Below, in pieces: positions 7,207 to 16,219 of a stretch of DNA of 64,000 nucleotides. The DNA is from Alkalicoccus luteus. Lineage in GTDB: Bacteria; Bacillota; Bacilli; Bacillales; Salisediminibacteriaceae. Below the pieces are notes generated by a model. It was given only the letters and a program-made list of their open reading frames with translations. It was not told the DNA's origin and did no database searches. Every line of letters begins with the position of its first letter. Positions within the stretch are counted from its first letter, which is position 1. The stretch lies in assembly GCA_052061695.1 (NCBI GenBank), contig JBPZEY010000011.1, one strand, 5' to 3'. Both the position numbers and the translations under genes were made by a program.

Positions 7207-8286
7207 ATGAGGCTCGGAGCCCGGATGTTTAAAACTGGTCTGGCAGTGACACTGGCCCTTTATGCGGCGATGTGGCTGGATTTTACAACTCCTGCCTTTG
7301 CCGCACTTGCGGCTTTTTTTGCTGTTCAGCCATCTCTGTATAAAAGCATCACCTTAATTTGGGATCAAATTCAAGCCAACATTATCAGCGCAGTGCTGGC
7401 AGTCACGTTCGTGCTCGCATTTGGTCCGGAGCCGTTCGTGATCGGTGTCGTAGTCGTCCTGATCATTGCCATTCATATTCGCTGGAGACGTGAGGCGATC
7501 ATTCCTCTCGCCGTTGTGACCGCAGTTATTATCATGGGCAGTCCTACTGACGACTTTCTTCCTTTCGCACTGGATCGGTTTCTGCTCATTATGATCGGCG
7601 TCTTTGCTGCATCTGCGGTTAACATGATTTTTCTACCGCCTAACCATGAAAACCAGCTTTATCACAAGCTGACAGCAGCGAATGATGAAATTATTCAATG
7701 GATCCGGCTCATCCTTCATCATGAAATTGACTACAGCACCCTTAAACAGGATCAGGATAAAATTCGCACGTCGATTCAAAAACTTGATACGCTCTTTGAT
7801 CTGTACCGTCAGGAACGCAGTCTGTTCCGAAAAAAAGAGTACTCCCGTATGCGCAAAATTGTCCTGTTTCGTCAAATGATCCGCACGACGTCGAAAGCAG
7901 AAAATATTCTTGAAAGTCTTGCGAGACATGATCATGTGACACATCAGCTCCCCCCTGAAGTAGAAGAAGTGATTCAGCATCAGCTGGATGCGCTGACAAA
8001 TTATCACGAGCGGATTATGCTCAAATATATGGGCAAGGTTCGGCCACAGTCGTTTACGATGGATCTGGAAGAAGTAACGGAGGGACGAGCCACGCTCGTA
8101 GAGATATTTATGAATTCGGAAAAACACGTCGAATTCAAACATGAAACGTGGATTCATTTTCTTCCCGTAATCGCGCTGATCATTGAATACTCCGAAGAGC
8201 TTGAACATCTCGATAAGCTGGTAGACGGATTTTTCACGTATCATACGGAAGATAACGAAGTAGATATTGCAGCAAAAGAACTGTAG
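7207..8286 (+). CDS. ygaE: UPF0421/ArAE-family membrane protein (YgaE position)
   Basis: A 359-residue integral membrane protein of the UPF0421 family (aromatic acid exporter, ArAE type). The first ~140 residues hold four to five transmembrane helices beginning with the family start MRLGARMFKTG. The rest is a soluble, coiled-coil-rich cytoplasmic domain. ATG 7207 is chosen because the family begins there and AAAGGAAG lies ten bases upstream. A start 75 bp earlier would add an untypical leader. Efflux of aromatic or other weak acids is a family-level guess. The frame stays open for about 79 codons after the stop, but the family length ends here. Confidence 0.8.
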   Translation: MRLGARMFKTGLAVTLALYAAMWLDFTTPAFAALAAFFAVQPSLYKSITLIWDQIQANIISAVLAVTFVLAFGPEPFVIGVVVVLIIAIHIRWRREAIIPLAVVTAVIIMGSPTDDFLPFALDRFLLIMIGVFAASAVNMIFLPPNHENQLYHKLTAANDEIIQWIRLILHHEIDYSTLKQDQDKIRTSIQKLDTLFDLYRQERSLFRKKEYSRMRKIVLFRQMIRTTSKAENILESLARHDHVTHQLPPEVEEVIQHQLDALTNYHERIMLKYMGKVRPQSFTMDLEEVTEGRATLVEIFMNSEKHVEFKHETWIHFLPVIALIIEYSEELEHLDKLVDGFFTYHTEDNEVDIAAKEL

Positions 8287-8694
8287 GACTGGAAGCCTTC
8301 ACGCGATACGAAAGCCGAATTCAGATCTTCGGAACATTTAATTGAAGCGTACATCGTGGACTTGGTATGTCATCCCAATGTTAAGCAGCAGGAATACATG
8401 AGCGAAGTGGAACACGCATGCTCACAGCGAAGAAACTCTTGCCGTCATCCACCCCTGATGTATCTTCCAGCCGAAAAATCATTTTGGGTAAACGTTTATT
8501 CATTTCTCAGTCCTTTTTCGCTTATCTAATCTGCCGCGGGCTTGCTATAAGCTCTATTCAGAATTCTTTGCCCGGATCGGAATGGCACGGCTTAAGCCTT
8601 TTAGGCTTCGTTCGATTTGCCGGTGAAGTACCAGACCGGTAAAGAATTTTGAGACTGCTTGTTGTGCCTCTGGCGAACGCTGTAAAACACTGGC
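8287..8694. other. Gene-free stretch downstream of ygaE
   Basis: About 400 bp with no convincing gene. The ygaE frame remains open to about 8528 after its TAG but has no start or RBS of its own, and I see no domain in it. It may be a decayed gene fragment. A repeat copy follows from about 8695. Confidence 0.5.
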
Positions 8695-8930
8695 ATGACG
8701 ATTGTGTTTCATTGTTGCGCGGGAAAGGGTCAAACACTCGCAGCTGGCTCGATCCAAAATGAAATCAGGCGTTTCATCTGTCCGGTCAACGTCCGAAGCC
8801 GGAAGGACCCGGCTCAAACAGGGAGAAGATCCGGCGGACAAGAAAGAAAAGCCGCGCCCGTGCTCTCCGGAGAGCGAGTGACCGCAGCTGCAGGAATTAG
8901 TCATTCAGACAGACTTTATCGACGCACATA
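8695..8930 (+). repeat. Dispersed repeat, copy A (short, diverged)
   Basis: The most diverged of four related copies. Shared with the others are the segment GAAGATCCGGCGGA, the following AAAAGCCGxGCCC and GAGCGAGTG blocks, and the 3' end GACTTTATCGAC. As in copies C and D, that end is followed within 20 bp by an intrinsic terminator on the same strand. The 5' part is unalignable by eye. No conserved ORF. Confidence 0.6.
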
Positions 8931-8961
8931 CAAAAACGAGCCGGTGCCGGCTCGTTTTTTG
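8931..8961. terminator. Terminator at the 3' end of repeat copy A
   Basis: Stem AACGAGCCGG/CCGGCTCGTT with a 2-nt loop and a T6 tail on the plus strand. An A-run on the other side lets it also serve the ABC exporter operon that ends at 8995 on the minus strand. Confidence 0.9.
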
Positions 8962-8994
8962 TATGCAGCTATTTGCACCCAATTGCCGGTAGTA

Positions 8995-10221
8995 TCACGA
9001 CTCTTTTTTTGAAACAGCAATGGCCCGCGAAATACCTTGACGGAAAGAGAATTTCCCGTACATGAGTACGCCGCCTTTGTATACCCTTGCTGCTGCCAGG
9101 TTGATTAATACGGCACTCGTGATCAGCAGGAAGATGATAAGCGCAATTTCCCAGGCAGGTACTGTTTCCATGCCAATTCTCAGAAACAGGAGCTGTGGTG
9201 TAAAAAACGGCACGTAGGACAGGATACGAAACACCGTTAATTCCGGTGCATTCAATGCAACGATCGAGATAAAAAATGCAATCATCGCCAGGAAAATAAT
9301 TGGCTGCATTGCCTGATTAGCCTCCTCCGCACGGCTGACAAGCGCACCTGTCATCGCTGCGAGCCCTCCGTACAGGACATAACCTAACGCGATAAAAAGA
9401 AGGGCGTAGCCTAAAAGGGAATAGTCAAGTACCTCATTGAGAATAAATGAGACCGTCTCTTCCCCGCTCAGCCAGGCCCCTGCCGCAGCTGCAGCAGCCA
9501 CAGCAGATAGATTGACCAAGCCGGCTAATCCAATCCCCGCAAGCTTGCCAAACATTTGGGTCACAGGAGACACGCTGGATACAATCAGCTCCATCACTCT
9601 TGACGATTTTTCTGCAGCTACCTCTGTCGCAATCATTGATCCAAAGGATACGACGATTAAATAGATAATAAACACGAGCCCGTAGACCATCCAATACGAT
9701 CCAGAAAAGGCCTCGGGCCGCTCCTCCGCTCCGGGAAGCGGTGATTGACTGACATCTACTCCTCCATAAAGCGGGGCTGCTTCCGACTCATCAAGCTCCA
9801 GCACCTGCTCTGCATAAAGAGTAGCCTGAACACGGTCCAGAACGTCAGCCGTCGTCTGAGCGAGGATCGCCTGCTCGCCACTAACGAGAAGATCTGCTTG
9901 AAGTGCCGCTGCCTCTCCCGAGATGATCAGCGCCGCACCATTTCCTTCTTCCGCCCGTCGTTCCGCTTCGTCCGCTGATGAAACGAGCTCCGCTTCCATT
10001 GCCTGCTGCTCCTGAAACCGTTCTGCAGCCGCTCCACCCCACACCGACTCATCCGCAACGTAAACTGTAGTCCCTTCATCGGAAGCCGCCGTTTGAAGCA
10101 GAGCCGGGATAAGAAAGAACGCCATGATTAAAAAGGCCATGACAGCAGTAGATATTAAAAAAGATTTTGACGTAATTCGTCTGACTGCAGTGTGACTGAC
10201 CGTAATCCAAAAGCTACGCAT
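8995..10221 (-). CDS. ABC exporter permease (NatB/YhaP family)
   Basis: A 408-residue ABC-2 type permease. One helix near the N-terminus (about 21-43) is followed by a large extracytoplasmic domain (about 45-180) and then five to six helices, the NatB/YhaP layout. NatAB exports sodium in B. subtilis; YhaQP is a related pair. The substrate here cannot be told from sequence. ATG 10221 is chosen because the SD GGGGGCGAAG precedes it. It overlaps the ATPase gene by 8 bp, so the two are translationally coupled. A terminator follows at 8931-8961. Confidence 0.8.
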   Translation of the reverse strand: MRSFWITVSHTAVRRITSKSFLISTAVMAFLIMAFFLIPALLQTAASDEGTTVYVADESVWGGAAAERFQEQQAMEAELVSSADEAERRAEEGNGAALIISGEAAALQADLLVSGEQAILAQTTADVLDRVQATLYAEQVLELDESEAAPLYGGVDVSQSPLPGAEERPEAFSGSYWMVYGLVFIIYLIVVSFGSMIATEVAAEKSSRVMELIVSSVSPVTQMFGKLAGIGLAGLVNLSAVAAAAAAGAWLSGEETVSFILNEVLDYSLLGYALLFIALGYVLYGGLAAMTGALVSRAEEANQAMQPIIFLAMIAFFISIVALNAPELTVFRILSYVPFFTPQLLFLRIGMETVPAWEIALIIFLLITSAVLINLAAARVYKGGVLMYGKFSFRQGISRAIAVSKKES

Positions 10222-11116
10222 GTTCTTCGCCCCCCATCTGATCGACGAAGATTTCATGCAGGGATGGCTCCTGCAAATCAAATTTTTTCAGCCATGTCGC
10301 CTCCGAGCAGCGGCGAAAAACACGTTCAGCTGCTTCCGCTCCGCTAACCTGTACAATCGTTTCAAGCTTGCTTTTATAAACCTGAAGCACGCCGGGAAGT
10401 CCTTCAAGTTCGGGTAAATCATCTGCGCCTCTGACGGCAATGCGTTTAACAGGATAAGCAGCCTTAATATCAGTCAGCTTGCCTTTTAAAATAACGTTTC
10501 CTTTTTTAAGCATCATCAATTCGTCACAAAGCTCTTCTACATTATGCATTTGGTGACTGGAGAACAGAATGGTCGTACCTTCTTTCTGCAAATCTAACAC
10601 AGCTTGCTTCAGCATGTCTGAATTCACAGGATCCAGTCCGCTGAACGGTTCATCTAAAATAAGCAGCTCTGGTTTATGCAGTACAGAAGCCATGAACTGT
10701 ATTTTTTGCTGATTCCCTTTGGACAGCTCCTCTACCCGGCGGTTCTCATATTCTTCAATTTGAAAGCGCGCAAGCCAGCGGCGCATTTCCTCAAAAAACG
10801 TTTTTTTCGGCATACCTTTGAGCTTCATAAAATAATGAAGCTGCTGTTTAACGGTCAGCTTCGGGTAAAGGCCTCTTTCTTCGGGAAGATAGCCGACCAG
10901 TCTGGTGCGCCGATAGTCTAGCCGTTCTCCATGCCATTCAGCCTTGCCTGCAGATGGATCAATTAATCCTAATATCATGCGAAATGTAGTCGTTTTACCG
11001 GCACCATTTGATCCAAGCATGCCGAAAATGGTTCCTGCTTGAATTTCAGCCGAGAGCGCGTGAACAGCCGTTTCTTCTTGAAAGGTCTTTGTTAATTGAC
11101 TGAGCTTGAGTCCCAT
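10214..11116 (-). CDS. ABC exporter ATPase (NatA/YhaQ family)
   Basis: A 300-residue ATP-binding subunit. Walker A GSNGAGKTT is near residue 37, the signature is the variant LSKGNQQK, Walker B LLILDEP follows, and the switch His lies in LFSSHQM. After the ~215-residue ATPase core there is a C-terminal domain typical of NatA/YhaQ-type exporters. It partners the downstream permease. Located 40 bp after ygaD in the same direction, it may be co-transcribed with it. This pair is an addition relative to the B. subtilis yga block. Confidence 0.85.
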   Translation of the reverse strand: MGLKLSQLTKTFQEETAVHALSAEIQAGTIFGMLGSNGAGKTTTFRMILGLIDPSAGKAEWHGERLDYRRTRLVGYLPEERGLYPKLTVKQQLHYFMKLKGMPKKTFFEEMRRWLARFQIEEYENRRVEELSKGNQQKIQFMASVLHKPELLILDEPFSGLDPVNSDMLKQAVLDLQKEGTTILFSSHQMHNVEELCDELMMLKKGNVILKGKLTDIKAAYPVKRIAVRGADDLPELEGLPGVLQVYKSKLETIVQVSGAEAAERVFRRCSEATWLKKFDLQEPSLHEIFVDQMGGEEHA

Positions 11117-11158
11117 TCCGGCAGCTCCTTTCTTTCTGCAGTTTGCTTGCTGTTTCCA

Positions 11159-12898
11159 TTAACCAAGCTTCTGAATTGAGAATAGCTTTTTGTACCGCCC
11201 GTCGAGCTTCATAAGTTCATCATGTGTACCTGTTTCTGCGACCTGGCCATTCTCCATCACAATGATCTTGTCCGCATGTGTCACAGTGGACAGACGGTGG
11301 GCAACGAGAAAGGTTGTCCGGTTTTCGGCAAGCCTTAAAATAGAGTCTTGAATCAGCTTTTCACTTTCGAGATCAAGGGCAGAAGTCGCTTCATCAAATA
11401 TTAAAATGCTCGGGTTTTTCAAAAACACTCGTGCGATTGCCACGCGCTGCTTTTGTCCTCCTGATAGTTTGACACCGCGCTCCCCGATTTTCGTTTCATA
11501 GCCGTCCGGCATTTCCTGAATAAATCCGTCGGCATTTGCAGCCCGGGCAGCTTCATACACCTGTTCGTCAGTTGCTTCAGGATTTCCCATGCGAATGTTG
11601 AACATGATCGAATCGCTGAAAATAATGTTATCCTGCAGGACCATACCGATTCTGTCGCGAAGGGTTCTTACTTGATAATCTTTGACGTTCACTCCGTCTA
11701 TCTTTACAGCACCTTCATTGGCATCATAAAATCGCGGAATCAAGCTCATAATAGTACTTTTTCCGCCGCCGCTCATGCCAACAACCGCAATGGTTTCTCC
11801 TGCTTCGGCACGGAAGCTAACTTCATGCAGCACTTCTTCTTCGTCATAACCAAACGAAACACGGTCAAAAATCACTTCACCGTTACCGCTTTTATATGGC
11901 TTTGCCTGCTCGTGATCTTTAATATCATACTTCTCATCAACCAGTTCAAACATCCGGTCCATCGACGCGATTGATTGAACGAGTGTTGTCGAGGAGTTAA
12001 CCAGCCTTCTGAGCGGATTATATAACCGATCCATATAAGCGGTAAAGGCAACGAGCGTACCGACGGTCAGATCGGCTTGAATAACCAGCACTGCAGCAGT
12101 GAAGATGACGATAAGCGGAGCGATATCCGTGATGGTGTTCACGACCGCAAAGGTTTTGGCGTTCCACTTCGTATGATCTACAGCACGGTTTAAAAAATTG
12201 TTGTTTTGCTTGCCGAACTCTTCCTGCTCATGGTTTTCAAGGGCAAAGCTTTTAATGACGCTGATTCCCTGCAGCCGTTCATGCAGGTGTCCCTGCACGT
12301 CGGCCAGCGCCTGCGACCGCTTTCTCGTTAAATCACGCAGTCTGGCATAAAAAAACTTGATCGACAGCGCGTAAAACGGCAGCAGCGCTACAGCTGCAAG
12401 CGTCAAGAGCGGATCCAGTGTCAGCATGATAGCAATTGCAACGATGATCGTAAACATGTCGAGCCAAATGTTCATCATGCCCGTCATGATAAACGTCTTC
12501 GTCTGCTCGACGTCATTGATCACCCTCGAAATGATTTCACCTGATTTGCGGTTGGCGTAAAACTTTAAGCTCAGCTTTTGCAGGTGGCTGAATAACTGAT
12601 CCCGAATATCATATAAAATTTTATTCCCGGTCCACTGGGCAAAGTACTGTCTGTAGTACTCGACCGGGGGCCGGATAATTAAAAAGATAAATAACGCCCC
12701 GCCCATCAGCCAATAAAGCATGGTCATCTGTTCAGCGACTGCAAGACCTTCTCCGCCAATGATATCATCGATAACGAATTTCAAAATCAGCGGCGTTAAG
12801 AGCGGAATTCCAAATTTCAGCATACCGATAAAAACGGTAATCAATATTTCCTTCCAGTAAGGACGAATAAACTGCATATAACGTTTAATACTATCCAA
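11159..12898 (-). CDS. ygaD: ABC transporter, fused permease-ATPase (YgaD)
   Basis: A 579-residue half-transporter of the MsbA/LmrA-type exporter group. It has six transmembrane helices in residues ~15-300, then an ATPase domain with Walker A GMSGGGKST, signature LSGGQ and Walker B SILIFDEAT. It would act as a homodimer. The substrate of YgaD is not established. Gene order (ygaC, ygaD, then toward gsaB) matches B. subtilis. A hairpin at 12936-12974 separates it from ygaC. Confidence 0.88.
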   Translation of the reverse strand: MDSIKRYMQFIRPYWKEILITVFIGMLKFGIPLLTPLILKFVIDDIIGGEGLAVAEQMTMLYWLMGGALFIFLIIRPPVEYYRQYFAQWTGNKILYDIRDQLFSHLQKLSLKFYANRKSGEIISRVINDVEQTKTFIMTGMMNIWLDMFTIIVAIAIMLTLDPLLTLAAVALLPFYALSIKFFYARLRDLTRKRSQALADVQGHLHERLQGISVIKSFALENHEQEEFGKQNNNFLNRAVDHTKWNAKTFAVVNTITDIAPLIVIFTAAVLVIQADLTVGTLVAFTAYMDRLYNPLRRLVNSSTTLVQSIASMDRMFELVDEKYDIKDHEQAKPYKSGNGEVIFDRVSFGYDEEEVLHEVSFRAEAGETIAVVGMSGGGKSTIMSLIPRFYDANEGAVKIDGVNVKDYQVRTLRDRIGMVLQDNIIFSDSIMFNIRMGNPEATDEQVYEAARAANADGFIQEMPDGYETKIGERGVKLSGGQKQRVAIARVFLKNPSILIFDEATSALDLESEKLIQDSILRLAENRTTFLVAHRLSTVTHADKIIVMENGQVAETGTHDELMKLDGRYKKLFSIQKLG

Positions 12899-12935
12899 GC
12901 AAAGTGCCTCCTATCTTCAGCAGTCCGGACGGTCT

Positions 12936-12974
12936 AAAGGCGCCATAACGGACACATGCCGTCATGACGCCTTT
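12936..12974. terminator. Hairpin between ygaC and ygaD
   Basis: A near-perfect long stem, AAAGGCG...CGCCTTT, with further pairing inside and a 7-nt loop. The T-tail is short on both strands, so termination may be partial. Confidence 0.55.
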
Positions 12975-12994
12975 CACAAGCTCCGGCTGGATGA

Positions 12995-13522
12995 TCAGCG
13001 GTGCTGAAGAAATCGTTCATACCAGTACTCAATAAATCCGGGTTCAAATGGTCCTTTTTGCGAGCTGATCCAGGACACGAGCTCATCAACTGCACGATGC
13101 AGGATAGGCTCTACTTCCTTAGGATAGTTCATTTGCTTTTTGTGGATATCAAATTCATCCTCGTCCAGCAGCTTATAGGTCATATCCGGAAATACTTTAA
13201 TATCCAAATCGTAATCAATATACTTTAACGCTTCCGAATCATACGTAAATGGAGTCCCTAAATTACAATAGTAATAAATGCCGTCATTACGAATCATGCC
13301 GATGACGTTAAACCAGCTGTTCGCAGTAAAATAGCAAATGGCAGGCTCTCTCGTCCGCCAGTGTCTGCCATCCGATTCATAGACGAGTATCCGGTCGTTT
13401 CCACCAATTACTTCCTGACTCGTGCTTTTTAAAATCACCGTCTCTTCCCAGACGCGGTGAAGACTTCCATCGTGCTTGTAGCTTTGAACTTCGATCGTAC
13501 TTCCAACTGTCGGAAAATCCAC
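12995..13522 (-). CDS. ygaC: YgaC-like DUF402 nucleoside di/triphosphate phosphatase
   Basis: A 175-residue DUF402 protein closely similar to B. subtilis YgaC over its whole length, with the segment SYKHDGSLHRVWEE near the start and the metal-site residues in YYCNL and DYDLDIKVFPD. Staphylococcal relatives hydrolyse nucleoside di- and triphosphates, so a phosphatase role is likely. GTG 13522 is chosen because GGAAGGAGAGG lies just upstream and the protein then begins where YgaC does. An ATG at 13543 that overlaps the previous stop lacks an SD. Confidence 0.88.
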   Translation of the reverse strand: MDFPTVGSTIEVQSYKHDGSLHRVWEETVILKSTSQEVIGGNDRILVYESDGRHWRTREPAICYFTANSWFNVIGMIRNDGIYYYCNLGTPFTYDSEALKYIDYDLDIKVFPDMTYKLLDEDEFDIHKKQMNYPKEVEPILHRAVDELVSWISSQKGPFEPGFIEYWYERFLQHR

Positions 13523-13539
13523 GCGGCCTCTCCTTCCTG

Positions 13540-14001
13540 TCATCTGGCCGCCGGTTTTCGGTGGGTCACCATCCTGTCCTCCGGATGCAGATAAAGGTCA
13601 AACGGTGGTTCCTCACGCAGGTAATTTTTCAATTTGAAATAGCTGATCGGACTAGTCTGATCGCTGCCCTTAAGCGGCAGCTCTCCGGTTTCAAGAAAAT
13701 ATTGGTCGCATGCAATCTGAGCATGATCGATCAATCTCGGCGTATCCGGTTCTTCAAACAGCTCGAATGTCTCTTTAGACATGTAAAAAGGGCGGTCCGG
13801 TAAGCCGTTCAAATAAGGAATAAGCAGCTCCGCATCCAGTTTGTTACCGGATGTGACGAGCGTTCGCAGTGAAATTCCCGGTCCGGCAGACTCAGCAAAC
13901 GCGTTAACTGCCTGCCGAACCTCCTCCAGTGAGCAGGAGATGACTTCCGGCTCCTGCTGTGCTTTATCTCGGCCCTGCTTTTTCTGCTTCCGTCTGAACA
14001 T
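13540..14001 (-). CDS. Hypothetical protein between fabL and ygaC
   Basis: A 153-residue soluble protein with a basic N-terminus (about 1-15) followed by a mixed alpha/beta domain. It resembles, from memory, the DUF3939 family of bacilli. I am not certain of that. It precedes ygaC with the stop codon a few bases before the ygaC RBS, so the two form an operon. A perfect -10 TATAAT on the minus strand (14087-14092) with only a weak -35 lies upstream. Function unknown. Confidence 0.6.
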   Translation of the reverse strand: MFRRKQKKQGRDKAQQEPEVISCSLEEVRQAVNAFAESAGPGISLRTLVTSGNKLDAELLIPYLNGLPDRPFYMSKETFELFEEPDTPRLIDHAQIACDQYFLETGELPLKGSDQTSPISYFKLKNYLREEPPFDLYLHPEDRMVTHRKPAAR

Positions 14002-14129
14002 GACGCCCTCTCCTTTAGCAGTGATTACCTGTTTCGATAAACCGGCGGATAAACATCATAGTATCGGTTCCTGAATATTCCCTTTTATTATACTATTGTT
14101 TGGCGCCGGATGCACAGAAGAATCACCGT

Positions 14130-14876
14130 TTACGCCAGAAGCGATATTCCGCCGTCGACGATGATCGTTTGTCCTCTTACCATATACGCTTCATCGGAGA
14201 CGAGAAATTTCACAGCAGCTGCCAGATCCTGCGGTTCTGTAATACGGCCTGCAGGCGTCCGGGATGCTGCATCGCCAAGCAGTTCATCACGATTTGGGAA
14301 ATGCGTCAGCGCATCAGTGTCCACTGCTCCACCGGACACTGCATTCACACGAATTCCTTTCGGAGCCAGTTCAACTGCCATGTAGCGGGTAAGTGCTTCA
14401 ACAGCAGCTTTGGAGACTCCAACTGTTGTATAATTGGGCAGGTAGCGGATCGATCCGAGCGAGCTCAGGCTGACGATCGCTCCGCCATCCTTCATGCGTT
14501 CCGCTGCTTTTTGACTTACGAACAGCATCGCTCTGCTGTTGATGTTCATCGTCCAGTCCCAGTGGCTTTCTTCGAGCTCCATCAATGGACGAAGGACGCC
14601 GGAGGCTGCATTATTGATCAATACATCAATGCTGCCGACCTTCTCATCAATCTCCTGAAACATCTCATCAAGCTTTTCGGTTTTTGCGATATTTGCCTTG
14701 ATTGCAAACGCTCTGCGGCCCTTAGCCTCAATTTCTTTTACCGTTTCATCCGCCTTTGCCCGGCTTCTCGCATAATTAACGATGATATCGTATCCGGCAT
14801 CTGCCAGGGTCAGTGCAATTTCTTTGCCAATGCCGCGGCTGCTTCCAGTAATCAGTGCTGTTTTTCGATTTTCCAT
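14130..14876 (-). CDS. fabL: Enoyl-ACP reductase III FabL
   Basis: A 248-residue short-chain dehydrogenase-like enoyl-ACP reductase that carries out the last step of fatty-acid elongation using NADPH. The cofactor loop GSSRGIG is at residues 11-17, NNAA follows at about 88, and the catalytic Tyr and Lys are spaced as Y-x6-K (YTTVGVSK). That spacing is characteristic of enoyl reductases, not ordinary SDRs. FabL is the triclosan-tolerant form in Bacillus and lies in exactly this position near ygaC in B. subtilis. Confidence 0.92.
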   Translation of the reverse strand: MENRKTALITGSSRGIGKEIALTLADAGYDIIVNYARSRAKADETVKEIEAKGRRAFAIKANIAKTEKLDEMFQEIDEKVGSIDVLINNAASGVLRPLMELEESHWDWTMNINSRAMLFVSQKAAERMKDGGAIVSLSSLGSIRYLPNYTTVGVSKAAVEALTRYMAVELAPKGIRVNAVSGGAVDTDALTHFPNRDELLGDAASRTPAGRITEPQDLAAAVKFLVSDEAYMVRGQTIIVDGGISLLA

Positions 14877-14954
14877 TTCAGATCAATCCTCCAAAATAAA
14901 CGGTCTCTCCGCTATTGTTCCTCAGTTGCATCATTTTGTCCAGATGAGAATAGA

Positions 14955-15485
14955 TCAGGATAGAAAAACAGCGCCATACAGCAAAGCTGCGGCAATAACG
15001 AACGCTGGATGTACCTTGCGGATTTCGAGCAGGTAGTAACTGGCTCCCAGCAAGAAAACCGTCTGCAGCCAGCCGCTGTCCGTATAGGACGTTTCTAAAA
15101 ATCGGAACGTCATGACGCCGAGCAGAACCGCTATTGTCGGCCTTACAATAGCTGATAACTTTTTCACTTTCGGTGAATCTTTAAAGCGGAGCAGAATGCT
15201 TAGCAAAATGATCATCAAAATAAGCGATGGTGCGACGGTGGCAAACAAGGCGATCCCTGCCCCTAAAATACCGCCTTCCACGAAACCGATATACCCTGCC
15301 ATTTTTGTCGCGATTGGTCCGGGCAGCGCATTGCCTAATGCAAGCACCTCGCCAAACTCCTCTACCCCCATCCATTCATAGCGGTGCACTACCTCGTACT
15401 CAATCAGCGGAATTGTTGCTGGCCCGCCGCCATAACCGACAATACCAGGAATGAAAAACGCCAGAAATATTTCCCAGTAGATCAT
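14955..15485 (-). CDS. Chromate transporter family protein, half-length (ChrA-like 2)
   Basis: A 176-residue membrane protein with about five helices and the half-ChrA motifs GYGGGPATIPLI near residue 18 and ALPGPIATKMAGY near 53. Short ChrA proteins work as pairs, each supplying one half of the transporter, and chromate/sulfate antiport is the family function. It overlaps its partner by ATGA. The same pairing with a ywrD-like gene occurs in B. subtilis (ywrA, ywrB, ywrD), so this looks like a ywr-type module moved into the yfh-yga block. Confidence 0.85.
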   Translation of the reverse strand: MIYWEIFLAFFIPGIVGYGGGPATIPLIEYEVVHRYEWMGVEEFGEVLALGNALPGPIATKMAGYIGFVEGGILGAGIALFATVAPSLILMIILLSILLRFKDSPKVKKLSAIVRPTIAVLLGVMTFRFLETSYTDSGWLQTVFLLGASYYLLEIRKVHPAFVIAAALLYGAVFLS

Positions 15486-16036
15486 GTGCGGTCACCTGCC
15501 TTTTTTACCGGTTTTACTAGTACAAAGAGAATAAGCGCGGCAATGACGATCGCTGGATGAACTCCAGCCAATTCTGTAAGGGCTACAGAAGCTACCGTCA
15601 GCAGAATAACTACTTTCCACCCAAGATCTCCTTTTGCTTTCGTTAAAAACCCCCACGTCAATACACCGAGCATGACTGCTACAACGGGCATCACACCTTG
15701 CGTCATCCCTTGCACCCAGGCATATTCCCGGAACGAAGCCAGCGACACGAGCAGCGCGATCATTAAGATAACCGTCGGAACGATGGAAGCAACGATGGCA
15801 TTTAAAAGTCCGGCAGTTCCTGCGACCCGGTATCCGATATAACCTGCCATCTTTGTGGCGATCGGACCTGGCAGCGTATTCCCAATTGCCAGAATATCCG
15901 AGAACTCTTCATCGTTCATCCATTCGTAGGTTTCAACAGCTTCCTTTTGAATAAGGGGAATGGAAGCTGGTCCGCCTCCATATCCGAGCATTCCGACTCT
16001 GAAAAAAGCCATGAACAGCTCTTTTTGTACTCCCAT
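15482..16036 (-). CDS. Chromate transporter family protein, half-length (ChrA-like 1)
   Basis: A 184-residue partner of the downstream half-ChrA protein, carrying GYGGGPASIPLIQKE near the N-terminus and NTLPGPIATKMAGYIGY. About five transmembrane helices. The two subunits are similar to each other and read from one transcript. A hairpin at 16150-16186 upstream separates the pair from the ywrD-like gene, although all three lie in the same direction. Confidence 0.85.
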   Translation of the reverse strand: MGVQKELFMAFFRVGMLGYGGGPASIPLIQKEAVETYEWMNDEEFSDILAIGNTLPGPIATKMAGYIGYRVAGTAGLLNAIVASIVPTVILMIALLVSLASFREYAWVQGMTQGVMPVVAVMLGVLTWGFLTKAKGDLGWKVVILLTVASVALTELAGVHPAIVIAALILFVLVKPVKKAGDRT

Positions 16037-16149
16037 TCGATTTCACCTCACTACATTGAACTAAGACTTACTGTAACAGCTATTAACCTGCCGCGGTTTT
16101 CAGAACCGTTCCATTTCACAGTTACCATGATTTTGCGCACAGCCGTGCG

Positions 16150-16186
16150 AAAAGAAGAAGCCGTCCAACTGTACAAATTGGACGGC
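16150..16186 (-). terminator. Terminator after ywrD-like gene
   Basis: A 9-bp stem GCCGTCCAA/TTGGACGGC with a 9-nt loop. On the minus strand it is followed by CTTCTTCTTTTC, a pyrimidine-rich tail with several T's. Confidence 0.55.
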
Positions 16187-16219
16187 GGTTACGAGCTTGA
16201 AGGCAGAAGGTCTCTGTGA

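Noticed and set aside
8554..8904. 116-codon minus-strand frame over repeat copy A
   Set aside because: Antisense to the repeat, no RBS, and not kept in other copies.
14100..14963. 287-codon plus-strand frame opposite fabL
   Set aside because: It mirrors the codon pattern of fabL on the other strand, has no RBS and no recognisable domain.
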